From NCBI GenBank assembly GCA_900317975.1, contig ONIZ01000001.1:199479-263478 (forward strand): DNA of 64,000 bases. The letters run 5' to 3'. The notes under the pieces are model-generated. The model saw only the letters and a program-made list of their open reading frames with translations. It did not search any database and was not told the DNA's origin. Shown one piece after another: positions 33,711 to 41,375 of this stretch; the first letter of the stretch is position 1; every line of letters begins with the position of its first letter. The DNA is from an uncultured Bacillota bacterium. GTDB lineage: Bacteria > Bacillota_I > Bacilli_A > RF39 > UBA660. Position numbers and translations under genes: made by a program.

Positions 33711-34166
33711 TTATTCTTTATACCATGCTGGTGGGTTCTGTTCTAATGGGCATCCGTAAAATATATCAAGTTTATTTTCAACATTATGCGTATCCCATTC
33801 AGAGATATCTCCAGAAAATTTTGAACAAGTAAACATATAATCCATATATTTGACTTTACTTACGTCCCATCCAGATATATCACCATTAAATTCTGAATCT
33901 GCAAACATATCACTCATATTTATTACATTACTTACATCCCATAAAGATATATCTCCATTAAAATTAGAACAATAAAAAGTTGCAGACATATCTTTTATGT
34001 TAGATGTATCTATATCATTAAGATTTGCGTCATACCCTCTTTCCTCAATTAACTTACTAATAAGAGTATTAAAATTTTTATCATTTGGATGATAGTTATA
34101 ATGAGGTTCAAGATTGTCTTTTGATATACGAAATTTCTCCGTTATGAACTGATTTAATTTCTTCAT
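33711..34166 (-). CDS. BspA-like (DUF285) repeat protein, three units (shortest class)
   Basis: 151 residues with three repeats. Leader variant RISKDN; the linker lacks the DELxxLV helix start, reading HPNDKNFNTLISKL. Unit 3 ends in VENKLDIFYGC, where the usual Met-x-x-Met-Phe is changed to Lys-Leu-Asp-Ile-Phe. Cap CPLEQNPPAWYKE. Confidence 0.85.
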   Translation of the reverse strand: MKKLNQFITEKFRISKDNLEPHYNYHPNDKNFNTLISKLIEERGYDANLNDIDTSNIKDMSATFYCSNFNGDISLWDVSNVINMSDMFADSEFNGDISGWDVSKVKYMDYMFTCSKFSGDISEWDTHNVENKLDIFYGCPLEQNPPAWYKE

Positions 34167-34179
34167 ATATATTATTATT

Positions 34180-34800
34180 TTATTTATAAAATTTATTATA
34201 CAATTCCGTATACCATGCTGGCGGATTTTTTTCTAATGGGGAATAATCAACCATCCATGCTATATTTTTGACATTACTTACATCCCATTTAGATATATCT
34301 CCATTGAATTTGGACTGTTCAAACATATGACACATATCTGCGACATTACTTACATCCCATTTAGATATATCTCCATTAAACTTAGAATTATAAAACATTC
34401 CATTCATAGTTGTAACATTACTTACATTCCAACCAGAGATATCTTCATTAAATTTAGAACGCCAAAACATTCCTGCCATGCTTTTAACATTTGATACATC
34501 CCATTTTGATATATCTCCATTAAAATTTGATTCTTTAAACATCCATGTCATACGTTCAACATTGCTTACATTCCATTCAGAAATATCCCCATTGAATTTA
34601 GATTTATAAAATAATTCAGACATATCAGTAATTGCACAAACATCTATATCATTAAGATCTGCATCATTCCCTCGTTCTTTAATTAGTTTCTTGACTAATT
34701 CTTTTAGTTCATCTTTTGTTTTTGGATAATAATTATATTGATTAATACTATCTTTTGATAAACGAAATTTCTCTATAATGAACTGGTTTAGTTTCTTCAT
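34180..34800 (-). CDS. BspA-like (DUF285) repeat protein, five units
   Basis: 206 residues. Leader MKKLNQFIIEKFRLSKDS with a short linker (INQYNYYPKT). Units 1-3 (VERMTWMFKES, KSMAGMFWRS, VTTMNGMF) parallel those of the adjacent gene at 34810, so the two are tandem duplicates that have since diverged. The cap is followed by an extra ELYNKFYK, also found at the end of the gene at 55012. Confidence 0.86.
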   Translation of the reverse strand: MKKLNQFIIEKFRLSKDSINQYNYYPKTKDELKELVKKLIKERGNDADLNDIDVCAITDMSELFYKSKFNGDISEWNVSNVERMTWMFKESNFNGDISKWDVSNVKSMAGMFWRSKFNEDISGWNVSNVTTMNGMFYNSKFNGDISKWDVSNVADMCHMFEQSKFNGDISKWDVSNVKNIAWMVDYSPLEKNPPAWYTELYNKFYK

Positions 34801-34809
34801 ATATTAATT

Positions 34810-35415
34810 TTATCTATTTTTATACCATGCTGGTGGATTCTTTTCTAATGGGCAAAAACTAAACATCAATTCCATATTTTTGACATTACTTACATCCCAT
34901 TGGGATATATCTCCATTAAATTTCGATTCTTTAAACATCCACGACATATCTTCAACATTACTTACATCCCATTGAGATATATCACCTCTAAATTTAGAAT
35001 TAGAAAACATTCTATACATAGTTGTGACATTGCTTACTTCCCAACCAGAGATATCTCCATTAAATTTAGAACCCCAAAACATTCCTGCCATTTTTTCCAC
35101 ATTACTAACATCCCATAAAGATATATCTCCATTAAATTTTGATTCTTTAAACATCCATGTCATTTGTTCAACATTACTTACATCCCATTGAGAAATATCC
35201 CCATTAAATTCAGATTTAAAAAACATATATGACATATCAGTAATTTCAGATGTGTCAATATCATTGAGATCAGCATCATTACCTCTTTCTTTAATTAATT
35301 TATTTACTAATTCTTTTAGTTCTTTTTGTATTTTAGGATGATAATTATAACGAGGTTCAAGATTGTCTTTTGATAATCTGAATTTCTCTACTATAAACTG
35401 ATTTAATTTCTTCAT
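34810..35415 (-). CDS. BspA-like (DUF285) repeat protein, five units
   Basis: 201 residues. Leader MKKLNQFIVEKFRLSKDN. Its repeat order MTWMFKES / AGMFWGS / TTMYRMF matches the neighbour at 34180. Unit 3 has GWEVSNV, a rare Glu for Asp. It has its own late-type box 24 nt upstream, so part of array 2 can be transcribed independently. Confidence 0.86.
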   Translation of the reverse strand: MKKLNQFIVEKFRLSKDNLEPRYNYHPKIQKELKELVNKLIKERGNDADLNDIDTSEITDMSYMFFKSEFNGDISQWDVSNVEQMTWMFKESKFNGDISLWDVSNVEKMAGMFWGSKFNGDISGWEVSNVTTMYRMFSNSKFRGDISQWDVSNVEDMSWMFKESKFNGDISQWDVSNVKNMELMFSFCPLEKNPPAWYKNR

Positions 35416-35438
35416 ATACTATTTCATTTAAATTTACA

Positions 35439-35449
35439 ATTAAAAATAA
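35439..35449 (-). promoter_or_regulatory. Candidate late-type promoter box inside array 2
   Basis: Exact TTATTTTTAAT on the minus strand, 24 nt before the start at 35415. It overlaps the stop codon of the upstream gene at 35440. Confidence 0.5.
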
Positions 35450-36297
35450 ATTACCTTTTCTTTCCTAAACCATTTAGGAGGATTGACTTCTAATGGAGTT
35501 TTACGAAACATATCTGTTATAAAACATTTTTTACTTACTTTCCAGTTATTAAGATCCTGATTAAAATTAGAACCATAAAACATTCTATTCATACTTTTTG
35601 CTTTTCTTACATCCCATCCAGATATGTCTTGATTAAATGCACTTTTTTCAAACATATATCCAAAATCTGTAACCTCTGATACATTCCATTTACTAATATC
35701 ATAATTAAATGCAGTACCTCTAAACATGTCTTTCATATCTCTAACATTAGATACATTCCATTTAGATAGATCTTGGTTAAAATTTTTATCATAATTAAAC
35801 ATAGATTCCATTGTTTCAACCTTACTAACATTCCAATCAGATATATCCTGATTAAAATTAGAACCAGAAAACATCCAACACATATCTTCAACATTTGATA
35901 CATCCCAATCAGAAATATCTTTGTTAAATGCGCAATGTTGGAACATTGCTGACATATTTTTGACTTTACTTACGTCCCATCCAGATATATCTCCATTAAA
36001 ATCTGAATAACTAAACATATTTGTCATGTCTTCAACATTAGAAACGTCCCATTTAGAAATATCTCCATTAAAATTAAAAGACTGCCCACTATATTGTTCA
36101 TAACTAAATATACCACACATATTTGTAATTTCAGATGTGTCAATATCATTAAGATCAGCATCTTCACCCCTTTCACTAATTAAATCATGAACTAATTGTT
36201 GTAGTTCATTTATTGTCTTAGGGTGATAATTATAAGATCTGAGATTGTCTTTTGATATACGGAATTTTTCATTTACAAATTGTACAAATGATTTCAT
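35440..36297 (-). CDS. BspA-like (DUF285) repeat protein, eight divergent units
   Basis: 285 residues. Leader MKSFVQFVNEKFRISKDN keeps Phe7, a branched residue at 8 and Glu10 but changes most other positions. Two units contain insertions (SYEQYSGQSFNFNGDIS and NYDKNFNQDLS). Most units use NQDIS/NYDIS, and the cap ends PPKWFRKEKVIYF. It is an older, diverged member whose leader shows which positions are constrained. Confidence 0.85.
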   Translation of the reverse strand: MKSFVQFVNEKFRISKDNLRSYNYHPKTINELQQLVHDLISERGEDADLNDIDTSEITNMCGIFSYEQYSGQSFNFNGDISKWDVSNVEDMTNMFSYSDFNGDISGWDVSKVKNMSAMFQHCAFNKDISDWDVSNVEDMCWMFSGSNFNQDISDWNVSKVETMESMFNYDKNFNQDLSKWNVSNVRDMKDMFRGTAFNYDISKWNVSEVTDFGYMFEKSAFNQDISGWDVRKAKSMNRMFYGSNFNQDLNNWKVSKKCFITDMFRKTPLEVNPPKWFRKEKVIYF

Positions 36298-36323
36298 AAT
36301 TTATATATATTGAGTTTATATAT

Positions 36324-36878
36324 TTACTTTGTAGATGTATATATATTTTTGTACCATTTTGGCGGATTATCTTCCAATGCTGAACCTTGAAATGCACGAA
36401 AGTCAGATATTATACTGGATGTATCCCAATGATTAAGATCACATTTGAAATTCTCACAGTTTATAAACATATATGTAATATTTGTTACTTTTGATATGTT
36501 CCAGTTTGTTAAATCAGAATCAAATTTTTCACAATATCCAAATAAGTTTTCCATATTTTCAACATTACTTACATCCCATTCACTTACATCAGAATTAAAG
36601 TTCTTACATCCCCAAAATACTCCAAACATATCTACAACATTTGAAGTATCCCATTCTGATATATCTATATTATGAGGATCTAAGTTAAAAAATGCTCCTG
36701 ACAAGGTGGTCATTCCAGATACATCAATATCATTAAGATTGGCGTTTTTGTCTTTTGCTAATCTTTTTTTAAGTATATCTTTTAGTTCCTTTATTGTTCG
36801 CGGATAATACTTATATTGTGTAATATTGTCCTTTGATAGTCTAAATTTCTCTGTTATGAACTGATTTAATTTCTTCAT
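36324..36878 (-). CDS. BspA-like (DUF285) repeat protein, four divergent units
   Basis: 184 residues. Canonical leader MKKLNQFITEKFRLSKDN, but the body differs: NANLNDIDVSGMTTLSGAFF, then units reading NIDISEWDTSNV, FNSDVSEWD, FDSDLTNWN and FKCDLNHWD, with Cys residues in loops (CKNF, CEKF, CENF). It resembles the gene at 57099 more than its neighbours. Cap LEDNPPKWYKN. Confidence 0.85.
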   Translation of the reverse strand: MKKLNQFITEKFRLSKDNITQYKYYPRTIKELKDILKKRLAKDKNANLNDIDVSGMTTLSGAFFNLDPHNIDISEWDTSNVVDMFGVFWGCKNFNSDVSEWDVSNVENMENLFGYCEKFDSDLTNWNISKVTNITYMFINCENFKCDLNHWDTSSIISDFRAFQGSALEDNPPKWYKNIYTSTK

Positions 36879-36907
36879 ATATAATAATTTATATTATTTA
36901 GTTTATG

Positions 36908-37654
36908 TTATTTTTTATACCATGCTGGAGGGTTCTTTTCTAATGGAGTATTTTCAAACATATCTGTTGTATCACATATTGTATTTATTTTCCATGTAGA
37001 TATATCTTGATTAAAAGGAGAGTCTGCAAACATTGCTACCATATTTTTTACAAAGGTAACATTCCACCCAGATATGTCCTGATTAAACTTAGATTTATAA
37101 AACATATGATCCATATATATAACATTATGTATATTCCATTTAGATATGTCTCCATTAAATTGAGATTTTCTAAACATTCCTCCCATATTTGTTACTTCAC
37201 TTACATCCCATTGAGAAATATTTTGATTAAATGATGATTCAGAAAACATCCATGTCATATCACCAACGTTGCTTACATTCCACTTAGAGATATCCCCATT
37301 AAATTTTGAACCACAGAACATACAACGCATATTTTCAACCTTACTTACATCCCAATTAGATATGTCTCCATTAAACTCTGATTCATAAAACATGTGTTCC
37401 ATAGTTTTGACATTACTTACATCCCATTGAGAAATATCTCCATTAAAAATAATAGGCCAAAACATCTTAGACATATCGGTAATTTCTGATGTATCTATAT
37501 CATTGAGATCAGCGTCTTTACCTCTTTCTTCAATGAGTTTCCTTACTAATTCTTTTAATTCATCTCTTGACTTTGGGTGATAGTTATAATGAGATTCAAG
37601 ATTATCTTTTGATATACGAAATTTTTCTGTAATAAACTGTCTTAATTTCTTCAT
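36908..37654 (-). CDS. BspA-like (DUF285) repeat protein, seven units
   Basis: 248 residues. Leader MKKLRQFITEKFRISKDN. Seven repeats; the last two are diverged (WNVTFVKNMVAMFADSPFNQ and TWKINTICDTTDMFENT). Length fits the 24-residue ladder exactly (200, 224, 248). Cap PLEKNPPAWYKK. Confidence 0.86.
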   Translation of the reverse strand: MKKLRQFITEKFRISKDNLESHYNYHPKSRDELKELVRKLIEERGKDADLNDIDTSEITDMSKMFWPIIFNGDISQWDVSNVKTMEHMFYESEFNGDISNWDVSKVENMRCMFCGSKFNGDISKWNVSNVGDMTWMFSESSFNQNISQWDVSEVTNMGGMFRKSQFNGDISKWNIHNVIYMDHMFYKSKFNQDISGWNVTFVKNMVAMFADSPFNQDISTWKINTICDTTDMFENTPLEKNPPAWYKK

Positions 37655-37667
37655 ATATATTATTACT

Positions 37668-38276
37668 TTATTTATTCTTTTTATACCATGCTGGCGGATT
37701 CTTGTCTATTGGACATTTATAAAACATATCATCCATATATTTAACATTATTAACATTCCATACAGATATATCTCCATTAAATTTAGAATTTAGAAACATC
37801 CATTCCATATCAACAACATTACTTACATCCCATTTAGATATATCACCAGTGAATTTGGAACCAGCAAACATATTTGACATATTTTTAACACTACTTACAC
37901 CCCATTGAGAAATATCTCCGTTGAATTTAGAATTATAAAACATACATGTCATATCTTCAACATTACTAACATCCCAATTAGATATATCTCCATTAAATTG
38001 AGAATCTCTAAACATAGATCTCATGCTTTTAACATTACTAACGTCCCATAAAGAAATGTCTCCATTGAATTCTGATTTATTAAACATAGCTGACATATCA
38101 GTAATTGTGGAAGTATCTATATCATTGAGATCACCATTATTACCTCTTTCTTTAATTAATTTATCTACTAATTCTTCTAGTTCATCTTTTGTCTTAGGAT
38201 GATAATTATAATGAGGTTCAAGATTGTCTTTTGATAATCTGAATTTCTCTGTTATAAACTGATTTAATTTTTTCAT
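37668..38276 (-). CDS. BspA-like (DUF285) repeat protein, five units
   Basis: 202 residues from the leader Met at 38276; an in-frame ATG ten codons upstream (38306) would add MLKYRKNINY and overlap the next gene, so it is rejected. Five canonical repeats; unit 3 has GVSSV for DVSNV. Cap CPIDKNPPAWYKK. Confidence 0.86.
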   Translation of the reverse strand: MKKLNQFITEKFRLSKDNLEPHYNYHPKTKDELEELVDKLIKERGNNGDLNDIDTSTITDMSAMFNKSEFNGDISLWDVSNVKSMRSMFRDSQFNGDISNWDVSNVEDMTCMFYNSKFNGDISQWGVSSVKNMSNMFAGSKFTGDISKWDVSNVVDMEWMFLNSKFNGDISVWNVNNVKYMDDMFYKCPIDKNPPAWYKKNK

Positions 38277-38292
38277 ATAATTTATATTTTTT

Positions 38293-38712
38293 CTATATTT
38301 TAACAATTTCTAATTTATTTTTATCCCATTTATAACCCTTTTCATACAGTTTCTCATAAAACATCTCATATTCTTCATCTGTAGCCAATTTATACCATTC
38401 TGGATGATTAACATCTCCTACTCCCATATCTTCAGAAACAACTAATTTATTATATGGAATTACTAATACTGCATGAAATATTATTGTAGTTTCTGAACTA
38501 TTGGGATAGATTTTGTCTTTTCCTTTATTCAATGATTTATATATAAAGAACTGTTTGCCTCCTTTATTCCATATTTGAATATCAGGATGAATAAATTCTA
38601 CTATGTCACCATTTTGTGCATTTTTAATAGACCAATTTTCCCTATCAAAGAAATCTAAATTTGCTTTAGATAATCTAAATTTTTCAATAATGAATTGAGT
38701 TAGTCGTTTCAT
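38293..38712 (-). CDS. Leader-bearing protein without BspA-like repeats (array 2 head gene)
   Basis: 139 residues from ATG 38712 (upstream in-frame codons to 38796 overlap the divergent promoter region and gene). Leader MKRLTQFIIEKFRLSKANLD is that of the repeat family. The body is different: IVEFIHPDIQIWNKGGKQFF, ETTIIFHAVLVIPYNKLVVS and a C-terminal YKLATDEEYEMFYEKLYEKG. No family recognised. The same leader on an unrelated domain shows that the leader works as a separate module. First gene of array 2. Confidence 0.7.
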   Translation of the reverse strand: MKRLTQFIIEKFRLSKANLDFFDRENWSIKNAQNGDIVEFIHPDIQIWNKGGKQFFIYKSLNKGKDKIYPNSSETTIIFHAVLVIPYNKLVVSEDMGVGDVNHPEWYKLATDEEYEMFYEKLYEKGYKWDKNKLEIVKI

Positions 38713-38737
38713 TATAAACAAATAAATATTATTATTA

Positions 38738-38748
38738 AATAAAAATAA
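38738..38748 (-). promoter_or_regulatory. Candidate late-type promoter box TTATTTTTATT
   Basis: Variant of the late box (10 of 11 positions), 26 nt before the start at 38712, heading array 2. Confidence 0.4.
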
Positions 38749-38768
38749 ATATATAATATTATATAACG

Positions 38769-39908
38769 ATGGCATATAATAAATATGAACAAGCAAAAAT
38801 TGATAAGTTCAATGAATTAGATGATAACGGAAAATTTCAAGATGTTACAGGATTAAGAAAACATGTTCCTGCAGATTTTGAAGGTGATAAAGCAAATTGG
38901 AATGTTCCAAAGGGTGCTTTTGTTTCTGGCGGTTATAGAAAAGCAATGTTTGATGCTGTTGGTGGTGGTGGTAGTTCAGAAGAAACACCAACTCCAGAAC
39001 CAACACCAAATCCAGATGATCAAGGTGGAAATACCTCAGGAGATGATGATGACTCTGGCTCGCAAGTTGTAGAGACATATTCTGCTGCAGAAGCTATTGA
39101 ATATAATGCAGCATTACCAGGAGCAAGAAAAGAAGGAGATAAAATAGATTCAAATGAAACAGTTCCTTATGAATATATTCATGATGCAGAATCTTGGGGA
39201 TTATCTGCTGGTAACAGTGTATTAAAGAAATATTATGAACAATATCCAGATGAAGATCACTGGAATATATCAGAAAACCGTGCAGGAAACTTCAATGATA
39301 AAGTATATGAAGTAGAAATTGGCAATGAAGTTGCAGATTTTGCTGCTCATTGGGAAAGTGATAATGTACAAAAAATAACTAAAGTATCTGATAACACAGA
39401 AGTTTATTATTTAGATATGTTCTATTCTTTAGATGAAGAAGAACATGCATTATTTACAGATGCAGCATTATCTGAATCAGCTGAAAAGGTTGCAAGATTT
39501 AGAGCAGTTAAATGGAATGCAGAAACTTGTCCAATATGTTGGGAAGGTGCAGTAAATGCTCCAGGAGCAAAATTACCTTGGGTAGCTATTAATTTTGATA
39601 CAGATGTAGATGCATTGGTAAGATTTGATTATGAAGGCAAAGATCCAGTTTATCCTTGGGGTGAAACATTATTTGGAACTGGAGAAGGTAAAAAGTCTTG
39701 GGGATTAGCATCTCCTGCTAAAGAATTTAATGATGATACATTAGCATTATCTGAAAATGGTGGTAATGGAGCATTTGATGGAGGTAATTTTAAAGTTACA
39801 TTAGTTCATATAGTAACTGCTGAAGAAGCTATTGAATATAATGCTAATTTGGATGGAGCAGTTAAAGAAGGAGATCCTAAGCCATCAACTGCAGAAGTTC
39901 AAGGTTAA
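38769..39908 (+). CDS. Acidic modular protein with duplicated AEAIEYNA motif, possibly virion-surface
   Basis: 379 residues. N-terminal 60 residues (AYNKYEQAKIDKFNELDDNG…WNVPKGAFVSGGYRKAMF), a Gly/Thr/Pro/Asp-rich linker (about 66-100), then a motif AAEAIEYNAALPGARKEGD near residue 106 that recurs as AEEAIEYNANLDGAVKEGD near 351, flanking a ~220-residue acidic domain. Contains one CPIC pair. The linker and repeated modules resemble decoration or fibre proteins, but I recognise no family. It is divergent from array 2. Confidence 0.6.
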   Translation: MAYNKYEQAKIDKFNELDDNGKFQDVTGLRKHVPADFEGDKANWNVPKGAFVSGGYRKAMFDAVGGGGSSEETPTPEPTPNPDDQGGNTSGDDDDSGSQVVETYSAAEAIEYNAALPGARKEGDKIDSNETVPYEYIHDAESWGLSAGNSVLKKYYEQYPDEDHWNISENRAGNFNDKVYEVEIGNEVADFAAHWESDNVQKITKVSDNTEVYYLDMFYSLDEEEHALFTDAALSESAEKVARFRAVKWNAETCPICWEGAVNAPGAKLPWVAINFDTDVDALVRFDYEGKDPVYPWGETLFGTGEGKKSWGLASPAKEFNDDTLALSENGGNGAFDGGNFKVTLVHIVTAEEAIEYNANLDGAVKEGDPKPSTAEVQG

Positions 39909-39928
39909 AATAATATAGAAAGAATATT

Positions 39929-40600
39929 ATGAAAAAATTTCAAGAATTCAATTCTGAAAACACGTTAAACTGTGATTATAAGACTTGTATTATAGGGAAG
40001 TTGAAGAACGCACTTAAAGAAGAATTCAATGCATGGTATGGTTATATCATTGTTAAAGAATGGTTGACTGGACTAAGCAGAGTTGATATTGAAAAGATGT
40101 ATGATGAAACCGCTAAGGATGAATTAGAAGATCATGCATTTTGGTTGATGAAACGTATCAATGAGCTTGGTGGAACAATTGAAGACATATCTGCTTCTCC
40201 AGCTTCTTGGTTGACAGCTAATCATACTTATATTTCTCCTGTTTGGTCATGGAAAACAAATAATACATGTTGTCAAACTGGATCATGCTGCGGAGATTGT
40301 GAAGATCCATGTGGAGATATTTGTGATGATCTACCTACAATTACACTTGGTGAACCTTATGAATGTTGTGGAGATGGATGTCAATGTGGATGTCAATGCA
40401 AGCCAGATATAATAGAAGTAAAGCAATCCTTATTAACTAATATAAAAAATGAAGAAGGAGCAATTGAGACTTATAAAGATTTAATTAGAACTGCTCAATC
40501 TGATTCTGATTTTGTAACTGAACGTAAATGTAAAGAAATTCTTGCCGATGAAGAGGAACATTTACAAATGCTAAAAGATTTTTTAGCCGATATTAGTTAA
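39929..40600 (+). CDS. Ferritin-like four-helix protein with a cysteine-rich insert
   Basis: 223 residues. Helix A has LKNALKEEFNAWYGYI (Glu31/Glu32), helix B DELEDHAFWLMKRINELGG (Glu65, His69), helix C KNEEGAIETYKDLI, and helix D EILADEEEHLQMLKDFL with E208-x-x-H211. This is the pattern of bacterioferritin/Dps-like di-iron proteins. Between helices B and C, residues 114-157 hold 13 cysteines (CC...CC..C...C...C and CC...C.C.C.C), like a metallothionein loop. N terminus MKKFQEFNSEN keeps Phe7 and Glu10 of the capsid-targeting register. Roles could be iron storage, peroxide protection or metal delivery; packaging is inferred. Confidence 0.72.
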   Translation: MKKFQEFNSENTLNCDYKTCIIGKLKNALKEEFNAWYGYIIVKEWLTGLSRVDIEKMYDETAKDELEDHAFWLMKRINELGGTIEDISASPASWLTANHTYISPVWSWKTNNTCCQTGSCCGDCEDPCGDICDDLPTITLGEPYECCGDGCQCGCQCKPDIIEVKQSLLTNIKNEEGAIETYKDLIRTAQSDSDFVTERKCKEILADEEEHLQMLKDFLADIS

Positions 40601-40625
40601 TATTATTTTTTACATATATTTATAT

Positions 40626-40664
40626 AAATGGATAAGTTTTTTCGGAAATTTATCCATTTTTTAT
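40626..40664 (+). terminator. Rho-independent terminator after the ferritin-like gene
   Basis: AAATGGATAA (40626-40635) pairs with TTATCCATTT (40650-40659), loop of 14 nt, followed by TTTATT. Confidence 0.7.
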
Positions 40665-40684
40665 TGAAATTTTGAAAATAATGT

Positions 40685-40698
40685 CTATATTATTATTG
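40685..40698 (+). promoter_or_regulatory. Candidate early-type promoter box CTATATTATTATTG
   Basis: Identical 14-mer to the box before the topoisomerase gene; TTTTG lies 10 nt upstream; 25 nt before the start at 40723. Confidence 0.5.
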
Positions 40699-40722
40699 TA
40701 ATTATTAATTAAAAATTTAGAT

Positions 40723-41073
40723 ATGGAAAATCTTTTGAAAACCCAGTTCATTCAACTTACATTGATTCTTAGTGAGTTTGAGCGTGATTTTAGAGAAAAG
40801 TTGGAGAATTCTCCAGAAATTAATATGCAGGCAATGTATATGACTCTTGGAGATATTGTTTTGTCTAGTCGTAAAATCATGGGAGACTATTGTTTAGAAG
40901 AGTATGATAATCTCAAGGAAGTTTTTGATGATGAATTAGATCTTTTATATAGAATTAATAAAATTAATAATTATCTAAGAAAATATGATAGAGACAATAA
41001 GTTCTATCCTTATGTAAATTCTATGTTTGACATCATTAAAGATACCATGAATACAATGAGTAAGAAAGTCTAA
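40723..41073 (+). CDS. 116-residue helical hypothetical protein
   Basis: MENLLKTQFIQLTLILSEFE onward, mostly amphipathic helix, acidic. No recognised domain. Own early-type promoter; 5 nt before the next gene. Confidence 0.65.
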   Translation: MENLLKTQFIQLTLILSEFERDFREKLENSPEINMQAMYMTLGDIVLSSRKIMGDYCLEEYDNLKEVFDDELDLLYRINKINNYLRKYDRDNKFYPYVNSMFDIIKDTMNTMSKKV

Positions 41074-41078
41074 AAGAC

Positions 41079-41345
41079 ATGTTACCAGGATTTATAAATT
41101 TATATATTAAAGACAATAAAATTCATCTATTTTTCTTCAGGGGATTGACTGATGATGGTAGATATTATTATAATCGTCTTAATCTTAAAGATTCAAATTT
41201 CAAATATGATAAGATAGATTATGATGATGAATCCTGTGAATATATCTTTTATGATAATTCTATTAAGCGAATAAAATGTACATTAATAAACTATAACGGA
41301 GACAAACTTAAATGCGTACTACAAAATAAAAGGGCTAATCATTAA
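41079..41345 (+). CDS. 88-residue beta-rich hypothetical protein
   Basis: MLPGFINLYIKDNKIHLFFF at the start, then alternating strands with a DDESCEYIFYDNS segment and a basic end (QNKRANH). Unknown function. Its stop codon lies in the loop of the terminator that follows. Confidence 0.6.
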   Translation: MLPGFINLYIKDNKIHLFFFRGLTDDGRYYYNRLNLKDSNFKYDKIDYDDESCEYIFYDNSIKRIKCTLINYNGDKLKCVLQNKRANH

Positions 41346-41357
41346 GATTAGCCCTTT
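41329..41357. terminator. Bidirectional terminator between convergent genes
   Basis: AAAGGGCTAATC (41329-41340) pairs perfectly with GATTAGCCCTTT (41346-41357) around ATTAA, flanked by A and T runs; serves both 41079 (plus) and 41376 (minus). Confidence 0.85.
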
Positions 41358-41375
41358 ATTATTTTATGTCATATA

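Larger units (their letters stand above)
32092..38276 (-). repeat. BspA-like gene array 2 (nine genes, 72-nt coding repeats)
   Basis: Nine consecutive genes with 9, 6, 3, 5, 5, 8, 4, 7 and 5 units in coordinate order, spacers of 9-29 nt, all on the minus strand and headed by the leader-only gene at 38293. Confidence 0.88.

Noticed and set aside
32092-38276. CRISPR-like or other non-coding direct repeats
   Set aside because: The ~72-nt periodicity lies within long open frames and encodes conserved 24-residue protein units; there are no unique spacers of uniform length.
38713-38796. Longer N-terminal form of the gene at 38293 (start at 38796)
   Set aside because: The extra 28 residues are hydrophobic, overlap the divergent gene at 38769 and its promoter region, and precede the conserved leader.
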